Assembly: GCA_025055465.1 (NCBI GenBank)
Contig: JANWXA010000115.1
Span: 1-6,383, forward strand
Direction: 5' to 3'
Length of the DNA: 6,383 nucleotides
DNA from: Candidatus Kapaibacterium sp.
Lineage (GTDB): Bacteria > Bacteroidota > Ignavibacteria > Kapaibacteriales > HRBIN21
Made by a program: the position numbers and the translations under genes. The stretch's first letter is position 1. The number at the start of each line of letters is the position of its first letter. Below the pieces are notes generated by a model. It saw only the letters and a list, made by a program, of their open reading frames with translations, was not told the origin of the DNA and ran no database searches. Positions 1 to 6,383 of this stretch are shown here, one piece after another.

Positions 1-974
1 ACCCCTTCGTCTAAACCGTTGCCAATGCGGAGGTGGCGTGCGCGCTCGCAGAGCTGTTGTAAGAAAGAATTGGCGATAGATCGGTGTAGAATAAGGCGTG
101 AGGTTGCCGTACACCGCTGCCCCGTTGTACCGAAGGCTCCCCACAGAACTCCCTCTAAGGCTAAGTCCAGTGGAGCGTCTGGCAGAACGATCAGGGGATT
201 TTTCCCACCCATTTCCAGCGAGCATCTTTTGTTCATTTCTCCACAAGTAGCCGCGATCCGACGTCCCACGGCAGTAGAGCCAGTGAAAGCAATTAGGCGA
301 ACGTCGGGATGACGCACCAACGCCTCTCCCGCTTCAGCATCACCGTGCACGACATTGAGGACCCCGGCAGGCAGACCCGCTCTTTCCAGGAGCTCCACCA
401 GTAGATTCGCACACAACGGCGCATCTTCAGAAGGTTTCCAGACAATAGTATTCCCGCAGACCAGGGCTGGGAAGATTTTCCAGGAGGGCACAGCTATCGG
501 GAAGTTCCATGCTGTAATAATACCGCATACGCCCACCGGCATGCGAAAGGAGAGGTTCACTTTGTTGGGAAGCTCGCTTGGTACGGTGTAACCGAAGAGG
601 CGACGCCCCTCAGAAGCTGCGTAGTAAGCAGTATCAACTGCTTCCTGTACATCTCCGCGAGCCTCCACCAGAGGTTTGCCCATCTCGCGAGTCATGGCAC
701 GAGCCAATTCTTCCTTGTGCTGTACTAATAGATCGCCGGCGCGGCGGATGATCTCTCCGCGCCGTGGAGCCGGTGTAAGCCTCCAGCTTGTGTACGCAGC
801 TCTAGCCGCTGCAACGGCCTCCGCAACGTCGTGAGCCGACGACAGCGGAAATCGGCCTACACAATCTCGCACGTCGGCAGGATTGCGATTCTCGAACCAC
901 CGCCCACTGTGGCTCGGGCACCAATGCCCTTGGATGTAATTGCCGCTTTCCATTGCTGTAGTAGCAGCGATCAT
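1..974 (-). CDS. NAD(P)-dependent aldehyde dehydrogenase, C-terminus cut by window edge
   Basis: The minus-strand frame is open from 974 to the left edge and gives 324 residues plus two bases; the family is usually about 480-500 residues, so roughly the last third is missing. ALDH-superfamily enzymes oxidise an aldehyde to a carboxylic acid using NAD(P)+ in the cytoplasm. Visible landmarks are ENRNPAD near residue 28, the cofactor-site stretch ITAWNFP with Asn157 (oxyanion), WKPSE with Lys180, the FTGST turn at 230-234, LEMGGKN with the general base Glu254, and GQRCTA with the nucleophile Cys288. All catalytic residues are therefore intact. The N-terminal half (TPAPRRGEI, REMGK, RGDVQEA) resembles the broad group containing ketoglutarate-semialdehyde-type dehydrogenases, but the substrate cannot be assigned. 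ATG at 974 is chosen as the first in-frame ATG; ATG at 953, just before NYIQGHW, is almost as good. Neither has a clear Shine-Dalgarno site. It is divergent from the CBS gene. Confidence 0.93.
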   Translation of the reverse strand, partial: MIAATTAMESGNYIQGHWCPSHSGRWFENRNPADVRDCVGRFPLSSAHDVAEAVAAARAAYTSWRLTPAPRRGEIIRRAGDLLVQHKEELARAMTREMGKPLVEARGDVQEAVDTAYYAASEGRRLFGYTVPSELPNKVNLSFRMPVGVCGIITAWNFPIAVPSWKIFPALVCGNTIVWKPSEDAPLCANLLVELLERAGLPAGVLNVVHGDAEAGEALVRHPDVRLIAFTGSTAVGRRIAATCGEMNKRCSLEMGGKNPLIVLPDAPLDLALEGVLWGAFGTTGQRCTATSRLILHRSIANSFLQQLCERARHLRIGNGLDEG

Positions 975-1031
975 CTTGAACCGCTGCAAACTTAGGTAAA
1001 AGCTTTGCCCACATAGGCAACCGTGCTGATC

Positions 1032-1058
1032 ATCATAATTTTGACTAAAAAGAAGCAA
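1032..1058 (-). promoter_or_regulatory. Candidate promoter for the aldehyde dehydrogenase gene
   Basis: Read on the minus strand, TATGAT (1037-1032) matches the sigma-70 -10 consensus at five of six bases. TTGCTT (1058-1053) lies 15 bases upstream as a weak -35, and an AT-rich spacer lies between. It sits about 58 bases before the ATG at 974. The short spacer and poor -35 make this tentative. Confidence 0.3.
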
Positions 1059-1180
1059 CGCAAGCAGCGGGAACAAGAGCAGGTAGCAAGGCAGCCCCAT
1101 TAGCACAGGGGGAAGGAATTGTACTGGGGTACCGGGTTCAGCGTAGCGCTCTTTTTGTGCCGCCGTACTTACCCGGAGCG

Positions 1181-1189
1181 TGCTATATT
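1181..1189 (+). promoter_or_regulatory. Candidate extended -10 promoter element for the CBS gene
   Basis: TGCTATATT is an extended -10 (TG-n-TATATT) element, with the hexamer at 1184-1189. It would place transcription start near 1196 and leave a leader of about 30 bases that contains the ribosome binding site. No good -35 lies at the usual distance, which is tolerated with an extended -10. If the host uses a Bacteroidota-type sigma factor the match would have to be judged differently. Confidence 0.4.
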
Positions 1190-1209
1190 GTTGTGTTCAC
1201 GATATCGCT

Positions 1210-1215
1210 GGAGGG
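1210..1215 (+). promoter_or_regulatory. Shine-Dalgarno site that fixes the CBS start
   Basis: GGAGGG lies nine bases before the ATG at 1225. It supports that start over the upstream in-frame ATG at 1180, which has no such site and would add 15 residues not typical of the family. Confidence 0.75.
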
Positions 1216-1224
1216 ATCATCACA

Positions 1225-2586
1225 ATGCACTTTTACGACAACATCCTGCAGCTAATCGGAAGGACGCCTCTCGTCAAGTTGCAGAAGTTAATACGTGACA
1301 TAGCTCCAACGGTGCTCGTAAAGCTGGAGAACCGTAATCCTGGCGGCTCGGTCAAAGACCGCATCGGCGTTGCCATGATCCAGGCTGCTGAACGCGAGGG
1401 AAAGTTGCGCCCCGGAATGCTCATTGTAGAGCCTACCAGCGGGAACACCGGGATTGGCTTGGCGTTGGCAGCTCGCCTCAAAGGCTATCTATGCCTCTTT
1501 GTCATGACTGATAAGGCCTCCCAGGAACGCATTCGATACTTACAAGCTTTAGGTGCAGACGTCCTAATCGTCCCCTCCGCGGCATCCCCCAGCTCGCCCG
1601 AGTACTACTTCAACGTTGCGAGACGCCTGGCGGCAGAGCTACCAAATGCTGTCATGCTCAACCAATACGACAATCCAGCTAACCCCGAGATTCACGAACA
1701 AACCACTGGCCCGGAAATATGGGAGGATACCGGAGGGCGCATCACTCACTTTGTAGCCGGGATTGGAACTGGGGGAACCATTACAGGGGTAGCACGCTTC
1801 CTCAAGCGAATGAATCCGGCCATTCGCATCGTTGCTGCTGACCCAGTTGGCTCCATCATCAAGGGCTACAAAGAAACTGGACGCGTTGGTGAGGCATCCC
1901 CCTACCTCGTTGAAGGCATTGGGCAGGAGCGGATTCCGGCGAACCTGGACATTAACCTGATTGATGAAGTTATCAGCATTACCGATCGGGAGTCGTTTCT
2001 GATGGCGCGCCGATTAGCGCGGGAAGAAGGTATTTTCTGCGGGGGCTCTTCGGGAACGAACGTTGCTGCGGCGTTGCACGTGGCACGCCTGCTCCCCTCG
2101 GATGCCCTTGTAGTAACCCTTGTGTGTGACACGGGTGAGCGGTACTTGAGCAAGCATCACTCCGAGGAGTGGCTTCGGCAACATCGTCTACTGGATATAG
2201 GTGACTTCTCGCTCAAGACCGTACTTCAGAGCAAGCTCTCTCGTGGCCGTGTGCCTGCTATTGTGGCTATTTCCCCAACGGCTCTGGTACAGGAGGCCCT
2301 TCAACAAATGAATGCCTACGAGCTCTCGCAGCTTCCGGTCATTGACCAGCACCAGGTCATAGGCACCGTGCGTGAAAACCGCCTCCTGAAGGCTCTGCTG
2401 GAAGACCACACAGCGCTGTATTCCCCAGTTCAGGTGTTTATGGAAGATCCGATGCCCGTCGTTGACGCACACACTTCCATCCAGGAGGGCATTGAGGTTC
2501 TGCGCGAGCACCCAGCCATTGTGCTGAGCGAGTTTGCGCATTTCATAGCGGTCATTACTCGGCATGACGTATTAGAGTACCTCTGA
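1225..2586 (+). CDS. cbs: Cystathionine beta-synthase with C-terminal CBS-domain pair
   Basis: This 453-residue cytoplasmic PLP enzyme is expected to condense L-serine with L-homocysteine to cystathionine in reverse transsulfuration. The fold-type II catalytic core spans about residues 1-320: NPGGSVKDR carries the PLP lysine Lys44, TSGNTG is at 71-76, the phosphate loop GTGGT is at 181-185, and GGSSG with Ser275 should contact the PLP ring nitrogen. QYDNPANPEIH (147-157) and DTGERYLSK (302-310) resemble CBS more than O-acetylserine sulfhydrylases such as CysK. Residues about 335-453 form two CBS domains, a Bateman module; there is no N-terminal heme-binding extension of the animal type. The start at 1225 is backed by GGAGGG at 1210-1215. 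A cystathionine gamma-lyase partner is not in the window. An O-acetylserine-dependent cysteine synthase activity cannot be fully excluded. It leads a run of co-oriented genes. Confidence 0.92.
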   Translation: MHFYDNILQLIGRTPLVKLQKLIRDIAPTVLVKLENRNPGGSVKDRIGVAMIQAAEREGKLRPGMLIVEPTSGNTGIGLALAARLKGYLCLFVMTDKASQERIRYLQALGADVLIVPSAASPSSPEYYFNVARRLAAELPNAVMLNQYDNPANPEIHEQTTGPEIWEDTGGRITHFVAGIGTGGTITGVARFLKRMNPAIRIVAADPVGSIIKGYKETGRVGEASPYLVEGIGQERIPANLDINLIDEVISITDRESFLMARRLAREEGIFCGGSSGTNVAAALHVARLLPSDALVVTLVCDTGERYLSKHHSEEWLRQHRLLDIGDFSLKTVLQSKLSRGRVPAIVAISPTALVQEALQQMNAYELSQLPVIDQHQVIGTVRENRLLKALLEDHTALYSPVQVFMEDPMPVVDAHTSIQEGIEVLREHPAIVLSEFAHFIAVITRHDVLEYL

Positions 2587-2658
2587 CCCCTAAGACTGCA
2601 GCCATCGAGTAATGCCCCCTATTTTTGCGCTTCGGATGTAGTCTGCGCTGGGAATTGC

Positions 2659-3645
2659 ATGAGAGCCCTGGTGACTGGCGCGACTGGCTTCATCGGTAGC
2701 CACCTGGTAGACGCCCTTCTGGCACAAGGTGTAGAAGTACGCTGTCTTGTTCGCCGCCAAAGTAATCGCCGTTGGCTGTCGGGAAAGCCCGTGGAGCTTG
2801 TAGAGGCTTCTTTATCTGACCCTGAGTCTCTCTCGGTAGCCGTCAAGGGAATAGATGTTGTCTACCACGTTGCAGGGCTGATTGCTGCACGCAGTTACGA
2901 AGAGTTCTTGCGGGGCAACAGAGATGCAACAGCACATCTCATCGAAGCGGTCCTGCGCTGGGCCCCAAACCTTCAGCGCTTTGTCTTTCTGAGCAGCCTG
3001 GCTGCAGTCGGACCGGCCCGCTCCCTTATGGAGCCAGTGACGGAGGATACGCCTTACCATCCGGTCACAGCCTATGGAAAGAGCAAGCAAGCGGCGGAAG
3101 AGGTCCTACTCTCCATTATGGACAAACTGCCCATCACCATCATCCGCCCACCGGCGGTGTACGGCCCACGGGATGCGGCAACACTACCTTTTTTCCGTAG
3201 TGTGCGTCTGGGTATTGCCCCACTGGTTGGCTTCCGTGAAAAGTACTTGAGCCTGGTACATGTAAGCGACCTGGTCCGCGGCATCCTCTTAGCAGCGTCG
3301 GCTCCACACGCCACAGGACGCCTCTACTGTATCAGCTCAGAAGAGTTCTATACGTGGATGCAGTTAACAGAGGCGGCACGTGTTGCTATTGGACGGCGGC
3401 GCATTTGGCGTTTGCGCGTCCCCCATACTCTCGTTATGGGTATTGCCAGTATAGCTGAGGTGGCGGGCTGGTTTATGCAGCGCCCGCCGGTATTCGACTT
3501 TGAGAAAGGGAGGGATATTCTCCAGCCTTACTGGATTTGCTCTCCGGAGCGGGCACAGAAGGAGCTGGGATATCGGCAGTCAGTGAGTCTTGTCGAAGGA
3601 ATGCGAGAGACTGTAGCTTGGTACTACGAGCATGGCTGGTTGTGA
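2659..3645 (+). CDS. NAD(P)-dependent epimerase/dehydratase-like extended SDR protein
   Basis: This 328-residue protein is a complete extended short-chain dehydrogenase/reductase with an N-terminal Rossmann fold. The sequence shows the nucleotide-binding motif GATGFIG at 7-13, the Ser of LSS (112-113), the catalytic pair Tyr139 and Lys143 in YGKSK, RPP at 163-165 followed by VYGPRD at 167-172, and HVSDLVRGIL at 201-210, all usual in the family. Basic residues after the second strand (VRRQSNRR, 31-38) may favour NADP(H), which is inference. Relatives include NDP-sugar epimerases, dihydroflavonol-reductase-like and 3-beta-hydroxysteroid-dehydrogenase-like enzymes, and motifs alone do not select one. 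ATG 2659 begins the Rossmann strand with no room for more sequence; only a weak GGGA precedes it. It starts 72 bases after the CBS gene and ends three bases before the acylase gene, which suggests co-expression with the latter. Confidence 0.88.
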   Translation: MRALVTGATGFIGSHLVDALLAQGVEVRCLVRRQSNRRWLSGKPVELVEASLSDPESLSVAVKGIDVVYHVAGLIAARSYEEFLRGNRDATAHLIEAVLRWAPNLQRFVFLSSLAAVGPARSLMEPVTEDTPYHPVTAYGKSKQAAEEVLLSIMDKLPITIIRPPAVYGPRDAATLPFFRSVRLGIAPLVGFREKYLSLVHVSDLVRGILLAASAPHATGRLYCISSEEFYTWMQLTEAARVAIGRRRIWRLRVPHTLVMGIASIAEVAGWFMQRPPVFDFEKGRDILQPYWICSPERAQKELGYRQSVSLVEGMRETVAWYYEHGWL

Positions 3646-3648
3646 GCC

Positions 3649-6183
3649 ATGCGATGGCGGTATGTGTTTACCATACCAGTAACAGTGCTCGTTGCCCTGC
3701 TTTCTCTGATCACAGGAGGCTGGCTCTTCCTGCAGCGTTCACTGCCTCCAGAGTTCGCTGAAGTACCTTCCCACGTTCGCGATAGTGTTACCGTGTGGCG
3801 AGATTCTTTTGCTATCCCTACCATCGTCGCAGCGCACACGATGGACGCCTTCTTCGCCATGGGTTATCTTCACGCGCAGGACAGGCTTTGGCAAATGGAC
3901 ATAGCTCGCCGAGTGGCTCTGGGACGGGTAGCGGAAATTCTGGGTGCGGAAGCCTTTCCCTTGGACTATCTGATGCGAACCCTCGGCCTCGAACGTATAG
4001 CAAACAGCACCTGGGATAGTCTCCACCCAGTCTCTCGCGCCATACTTCGCAGCTACGCTGAAGGAGTGAACACGTGGCTTCAGCAGAACTCTTCCCGGCT
4101 CCCACCGGAGTGCATTCTGATTAGTTATACTCCTGAGCCTTGGGAACCAATTCATTCACTGGCAATTGCCCGCCTGATGTCCTTTGATTTGGCCTTCAGT
4201 TTCTGGAGCGACATTGCTATGGGGACACTGGCAGAGGAGCTTGGGATGGAGAGAGCATGGGAGCTTCTGCCTAACTATCCTCCCAACGCCCCGACAATTG
4301 TAGACGAAGCACCGCTGGCACCCCCACCCCCTGCTGGTGATACCCTTCTTCCGAAATTGGGTGCACTACAGAGACCCCCGCAGCCCCCAGGCGGATTCAC
4401 TCGCATCGCTGAAGCTTTGGGATCGCTGCGTTCATGGCTCCGAGCGAGCCCCAGCCAGGGGAGCAATGCATGGGCTGTGCGCACACACACGGGGGCTATT
4501 CTCGCTAACGATCCCCACTTAGTCTTGGGACTTCCCCCCCGGTGGTACCCAGTCTGCGTTCTCTCCCCTGACTACGAAGTGGCTGGTCTAACCTTCCCTG
4601 GGCTACCGCTGGTTATCATTGGGCGCAACCGGTTTATAGCCTGGGGAGTGACCAATCTTATGGCTGACGAATCGGACTTTTTTATAGAGCGAGTAGATAC
4701 GGCGTACCCCTTCCAGTACTGGAACGGTCACCAATGGCAGCGTTTTCAGCGCTGGCGTGATACGCTACGTATCCGAGGTAAACCATCGGTCGTTGTCGAA
4801 ATTTGGCGCTCTCAGAATGGCCCCATTATCTCAGATGCCCATCTTTTCGCGGCTCCCCGCTTTCTATTCCAACGGCCTGAGGATACAACAACCAATTCCT
4901 TCCTACGCCGCTATCGGATCAGCTATCGTTGGGCGAGTGCTGAACGGATTAGTGATGAAGTCTGGGCAGCCTACCAGATCGGACGAGCTCGCTCTTGGAA
5001 CCAGTTCCAAGCAGCTCTTCGAAGATGGGGAAGCCCTGTGCTGTGCTTTGTATACGCAGATCGCCAAGGCAATGTTGCAGCCCAGCCGGCTGGGTATATC
5101 CCACTGCGGGACACTTCTCTGCCAGAAGCATCGTGGGCGTTCCCCCTCCCGGGATGGGAAAAGCGCTATCGTTGGCATGGGCTGGTAAATGCGGTGGAGC
5201 TACCCAACCTCGTCAATCCCCGCCAGGGCTTTGTCGTAAGTGCGAACAATAAGCTAACCCATAACCCGCCTTTTCCATTGACCTACATCTGGGAGCCTGC
5301 CTCACGAGCACAGCGCCTAACTGAGCTCCTGCTTCAGAGAAGCGCTACCTACGGGTTGACGGATGCGGAGCGGATGCAGATGGATGTCCTATCACCCTAC
5401 GCGCGTGAAATGATGCTGGTCCTGCTACCCCTTCTTGAGCGCATTCCAGAGCCTTCCTCCATGGAGCGGCAGGCAATACAGCACCTCCAGGAGTGGGATT
5501 TCCAATTTGGACGCACTTCAACTGGCGCAACAATCTATGCAGTCCTCTTACACCGCCTTTTAGCGAACACGTTCGGTGTGCACCTATCCGAACCGCGTCT
5601 GCGAGAGTATCTATTTCTTAGCAACCTTGCTCTGCGCCGGCTTCTGGAGCTGCTTCACGCACCTCACTCTCGGTGGTTTGACAATCCGGAAACCGCTGGG
5701 CGGGAAACGCTGGAGCACGTCTTACGCCAGAGTCTTGGCGAGGCAGTGGATACTGTGCGCCGCTACCTGGGAGATGAACCTAAGGGCTGGCGATACGAAC
5801 GCATACACACCCTTCGGCTCGTCCATTTGCTGGAGCTTCATCCCCTGCTACGATTGATTTTCTCGCGTGGTCCCTATCCTACCCCTGGAGCACCTACGAC
5901 AGTTAACTCTGGTGAATGGCGTCTCTGGGCCCCATTTCAGCAGACTCTTGGAGCCTCGGTTCGGTTTGCCGCTGATTTGGCAGACACGACTTGGGCTGTT
6001 GTTCTTCCTGGGGGTGTCTCTGGTCATATTCTCAGCCCACACTACCTGGATCAGCTCCCCCTCTGGCTTTACGGTGCTCTTCTGCGCCGTCCCCTGGGCA
6101 TTCCTCCCTTAGCACGGCGGTCACTCTTGTTGCTTCCGCGTTCCCCTTCCGCAGGAGCTCATTCCCTCGCCAAGAGTCCGTAG
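3649..6183 (+). CDS. Penicillin acylase family (S45) N-terminal-nucleophile hydrolase, membrane-anchored
   Basis: This 844-residue precursor belongs to the penicillin/acyl-homoserine-lactone acylase family, whose members cleave amide bonds outside the cytoplasm after self-processing into two chains. Residues 6-28 are a hydrophobic signal or anchor segment with no lipobox cysteine. The alpha region (about 40-210) includes GYLHAQDRLWQMD at 72-84, typical of the family. A proline-rich spacer follows (about 211-271), then GSNAW with Ser272, the expected new N-terminus and nucleophile of the beta chain. Further family signatures are NDPH (287-290), NLMADESDFFIE (336-347), SANNK with Asn533 as likely oxyanion residue, and SGHILSPHYLDQ (791-802) near the end. 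Length and motif order are normal, so the gene looks intact. The substrate is unknown: beta-lactams, acyl-homoserine lactones, peptides and other acyl-amides are all possible. It starts three bases after the SDR stop with no clear Shine-Dalgarno site, consistent with translational coupling. Confidence 0.92.
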   Translation: MRWRYVFTIPVTVLVALLSLITGGWLFLQRSLPPEFAEVPSHVRDSVTVWRDSFAIPTIVAAHTMDAFFAMGYLHAQDRLWQMDIARRVALGRVAEILGAEAFPLDYLMRTLGLERIANSTWDSLHPVSRAILRSYAEGVNTWLQQNSSRLPPECILISYTPEPWEPIHSLAIARLMSFDLAFSFWSDIAMGTLAEELGMERAWELLPNYPPNAPTIVDEAPLAPPPPAGDTLLPKLGALQRPPQPPGGFTRIAEALGSLRSWLRASPSQGSNAWAVRTHTGAILANDPHLVLGLPPRWYPVCVLSPDYEVAGLTFPGLPLVIIGRNRFIAWGVTNLMADESDFFIERVDTAYPFQYWNGHQWQRFQRWRDTLRIRGKPSVVVEIWRSQNGPIISDAHLFAAPRFLFQRPEDTTTNSFLRRYRISYRWASAERISDEVWAAYQIGRARSWNQFQAALRRWGSPVLCFVYADRQGNVAAQPAGYIPLRDTSLPEASWAFPLPGWEKRYRWHGLVNAVELPNLVNPRQGFVVSANNKLTHNPPFPLTYIWEPASRAQRLTELLLQRSATYGLTDAERMQMDVLSPYAREMMLVLLPLLERIPEPSSMERQAIQHLQEWDFQFGRTSTGATIYAVLLHRLLANTFGVHLSEPRLREYLFLSNLALRRLLELLHAPHSRWFDNPETAGRETLEHVLRQSLGEAVDTVRRYLGDEPKGWRYERIHTLRLVHLLELHPLLRLIFSRGPYPTPGAPTTVNSGEWRLWAPFQQTLGASVRFAADLADTTWAVVLPGGVSGHILSPHYLDQLPLWLYGALLRRPLGIPPLARRSLLLLPRSPSAGAHSLAKSP

Positions 6184-6201
6184 TTTTGGTTCCAGTCTTA
6201 C

Positions 6202-6208
6202 GGAAGAG
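6202..6208 (+). promoter_or_regulatory. Possible Shine-Dalgarno site for purF
   Basis: GGAAGAG lies ten bases before the GTG at 6219 and is the best purine-rich site near the start. It favours the GTG over an in-frame TTG at 6186. The match to the consensus is imperfect. Confidence 0.4.
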
Positions 6209-6218
6209 ATTCAACGCC

Positions 6219-6383
6219 GTGGACGGCGAGATTCGGGCACAGTGTGCAGTTGTTGGCGTTTACAATCATCCCCAAGCCGCCGTCATCGCCTATCACTGCC
6301 TACATGCCCTGCAGCATCGTGGGCAGGAAGCAACGGGTATCGTCTCTGCATACTGGGACGACCGACAGCAACGTCGCCGCTTC
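6219..6383 (+). CDS. purF: Amidophosphoribosyltransferase PurF, N-terminal fragment
   Basis: Fifty-five codons are visible before the right edge; complete PurF proteins are about 450-510 residues. PurF transfers the glutamine amide to PRPP to make phosphoribosylamine, the first committed step of purine synthesis, in the cytoplasm. The visible part is the start of the class II glutamine amidotransferase (Ntn) domain: Cys9 in QCAVVGVYNHP is the expected nucleophile after removal of an eight-residue propeptide, and ALQHRGQEATGIVSA (30-44) is a hallmark of the family. The start is taken as GTG 6219, with GGAAGAG ten bases before it. TTG 6186 would lengthen the propeptide by 11 residues and has no good site. 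The first 35 bases after the acylase stop hold no terminator, so purF may be read through from upstream. A glutamine-dependent relative such as GlmS is less likely given the CAVVGVY and HRGQEATG wording. Confidence 0.9.
   Translation, partial: MDGEIRAQCAVVGVYNHPQAAVIAYHCLHALQHRGQEATGIVSAYWDDRQQRRRF

Larger units (their letters stand above)
975..1224. other. Divergent intergenic region between aldehyde dehydrogenase and CBS genes
   Basis: This 250-base stretch separates two divergently read genes and contains no credible reading frame or tRNA. It holds the two candidate promoters listed separately. I also see short GC-rich patches (a CCCC/GGGG pair near 1094-1116 and a GGTACC palindrome near 1128) and a four-base hairpin at 1140-1150 followed by five T residues. 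None is strong enough to call as an operator, riboswitch or terminator. Confidence 0.6.

Noticed and set aside
19..591. Plus-strand open frames of 97 and 78 codons at 19-312 and 355-591
   Set aside because: They lie antisense to the clearly coding aldehyde dehydrogenase, and their translations are Arg/Ser/Pro-rich with no recognisable domain.
802..1020. Minus-strand 72-codon frame overlapping the start of the aldehyde dehydrogenase
   Set aside because: It is in a different frame from the aldehyde dehydrogenase, which carries all the family motifs across the same bases. It is a shadow and not a frameshifted N-terminus, because the dehydrogenase frame is open through to NYIQGHW and its own ATG.
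1041..1046. TTGACT, a good -35-like hexamer on the plus strand
   Set aside because: No -10-like sequence lies 16-18 bases downstream, where the sequence is GC-rich (GCAGCG).
1140..1156. AGCG-TAG-CGCT hairpin followed by a run of five T residues, looking like a terminator on the plus strand
   Set aside because: The stem is only four base pairs, and no plus-strand gene lies upstream to be terminated, since the flanking gene to the left is read the other way.
3739..4155. 138-codon minus-strand frame inside the acylase gene
   Set aside because: It is antisense to a well-supported S45 alpha region and shows no known motif; its length is unremarkable for the reverse frame of a long gene.
4921..5175. 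Repeated GCTATCGTTGG near 4922 and 5164
   Set aside because: An eleven-base match within one coding region, encoding YRW in each case, is what chance and shared codon use would give; there is no third copy or regular spacing.
4757..5188. 143-codon plus-strand frame inside the acylase beta region
   Set aside because: It overlaps out of frame with intact acylase coding sequence that holds conserved family motifs on both sides, and its product has no recognisable feature.

Overview
This is a gene-dense bacterial segment of moderate GC content. It reads as ordinary chromosome, with no mobile elements, RNA genes, CRISPR arrays or phage genes that I can see. The species cannot be fixed from the window. 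The style of the proteins (a PurF start with a short propeptide and an HRGQEATGIV motif, a membrane-anchored S45 hydrolase, a Bateman-domain CBS enzyme, and patchy Shine-Dalgarno sites) makes me lean weakly toward the Bacteroidota/Chlorobiota side of the Gram-negative bacteria. That placement is inference only.

Layout: positions 1-974 hold, on the minus strand, the first 324 residues of an aldehyde dehydrogenase whose C-terminus lies beyond the left edge. A 250-base divergent intergenic region (975-1224) carries candidate promoters for both directions. Four plus-strand genes follow: a cystathionine beta-synthase with two CBS domains (1225-2586), an extended-SDR NAD-dependent epimerase/dehydratase-like protein (2659-3645), a penicillin-acylase-family (S45) Ntn hydrolase with an N-terminal membrane anchor (3649-6183), and the first 55 codons of amidophosphoribosyltransferase PurF (6219 to the right edge). 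The gaps between the four are 72, 3 and 35 bases, with no convincing terminator, so they may form one transcription unit.

How they fit together: CBS condenses homocysteine with serine in reverse transsulfuration, and PurF starts de novo purine synthesis. The SDR and the acylase are the tightest pair (TGA-GCC-ATG) and are probably translationally coupled, but their substrates cannot be read from sequence. I found no evidence of a new biological system. The points most worth a second look are the apparently retained SAM-type site in the second CBS domain and the unknown substrate of the coupled SDR-acylase pair.
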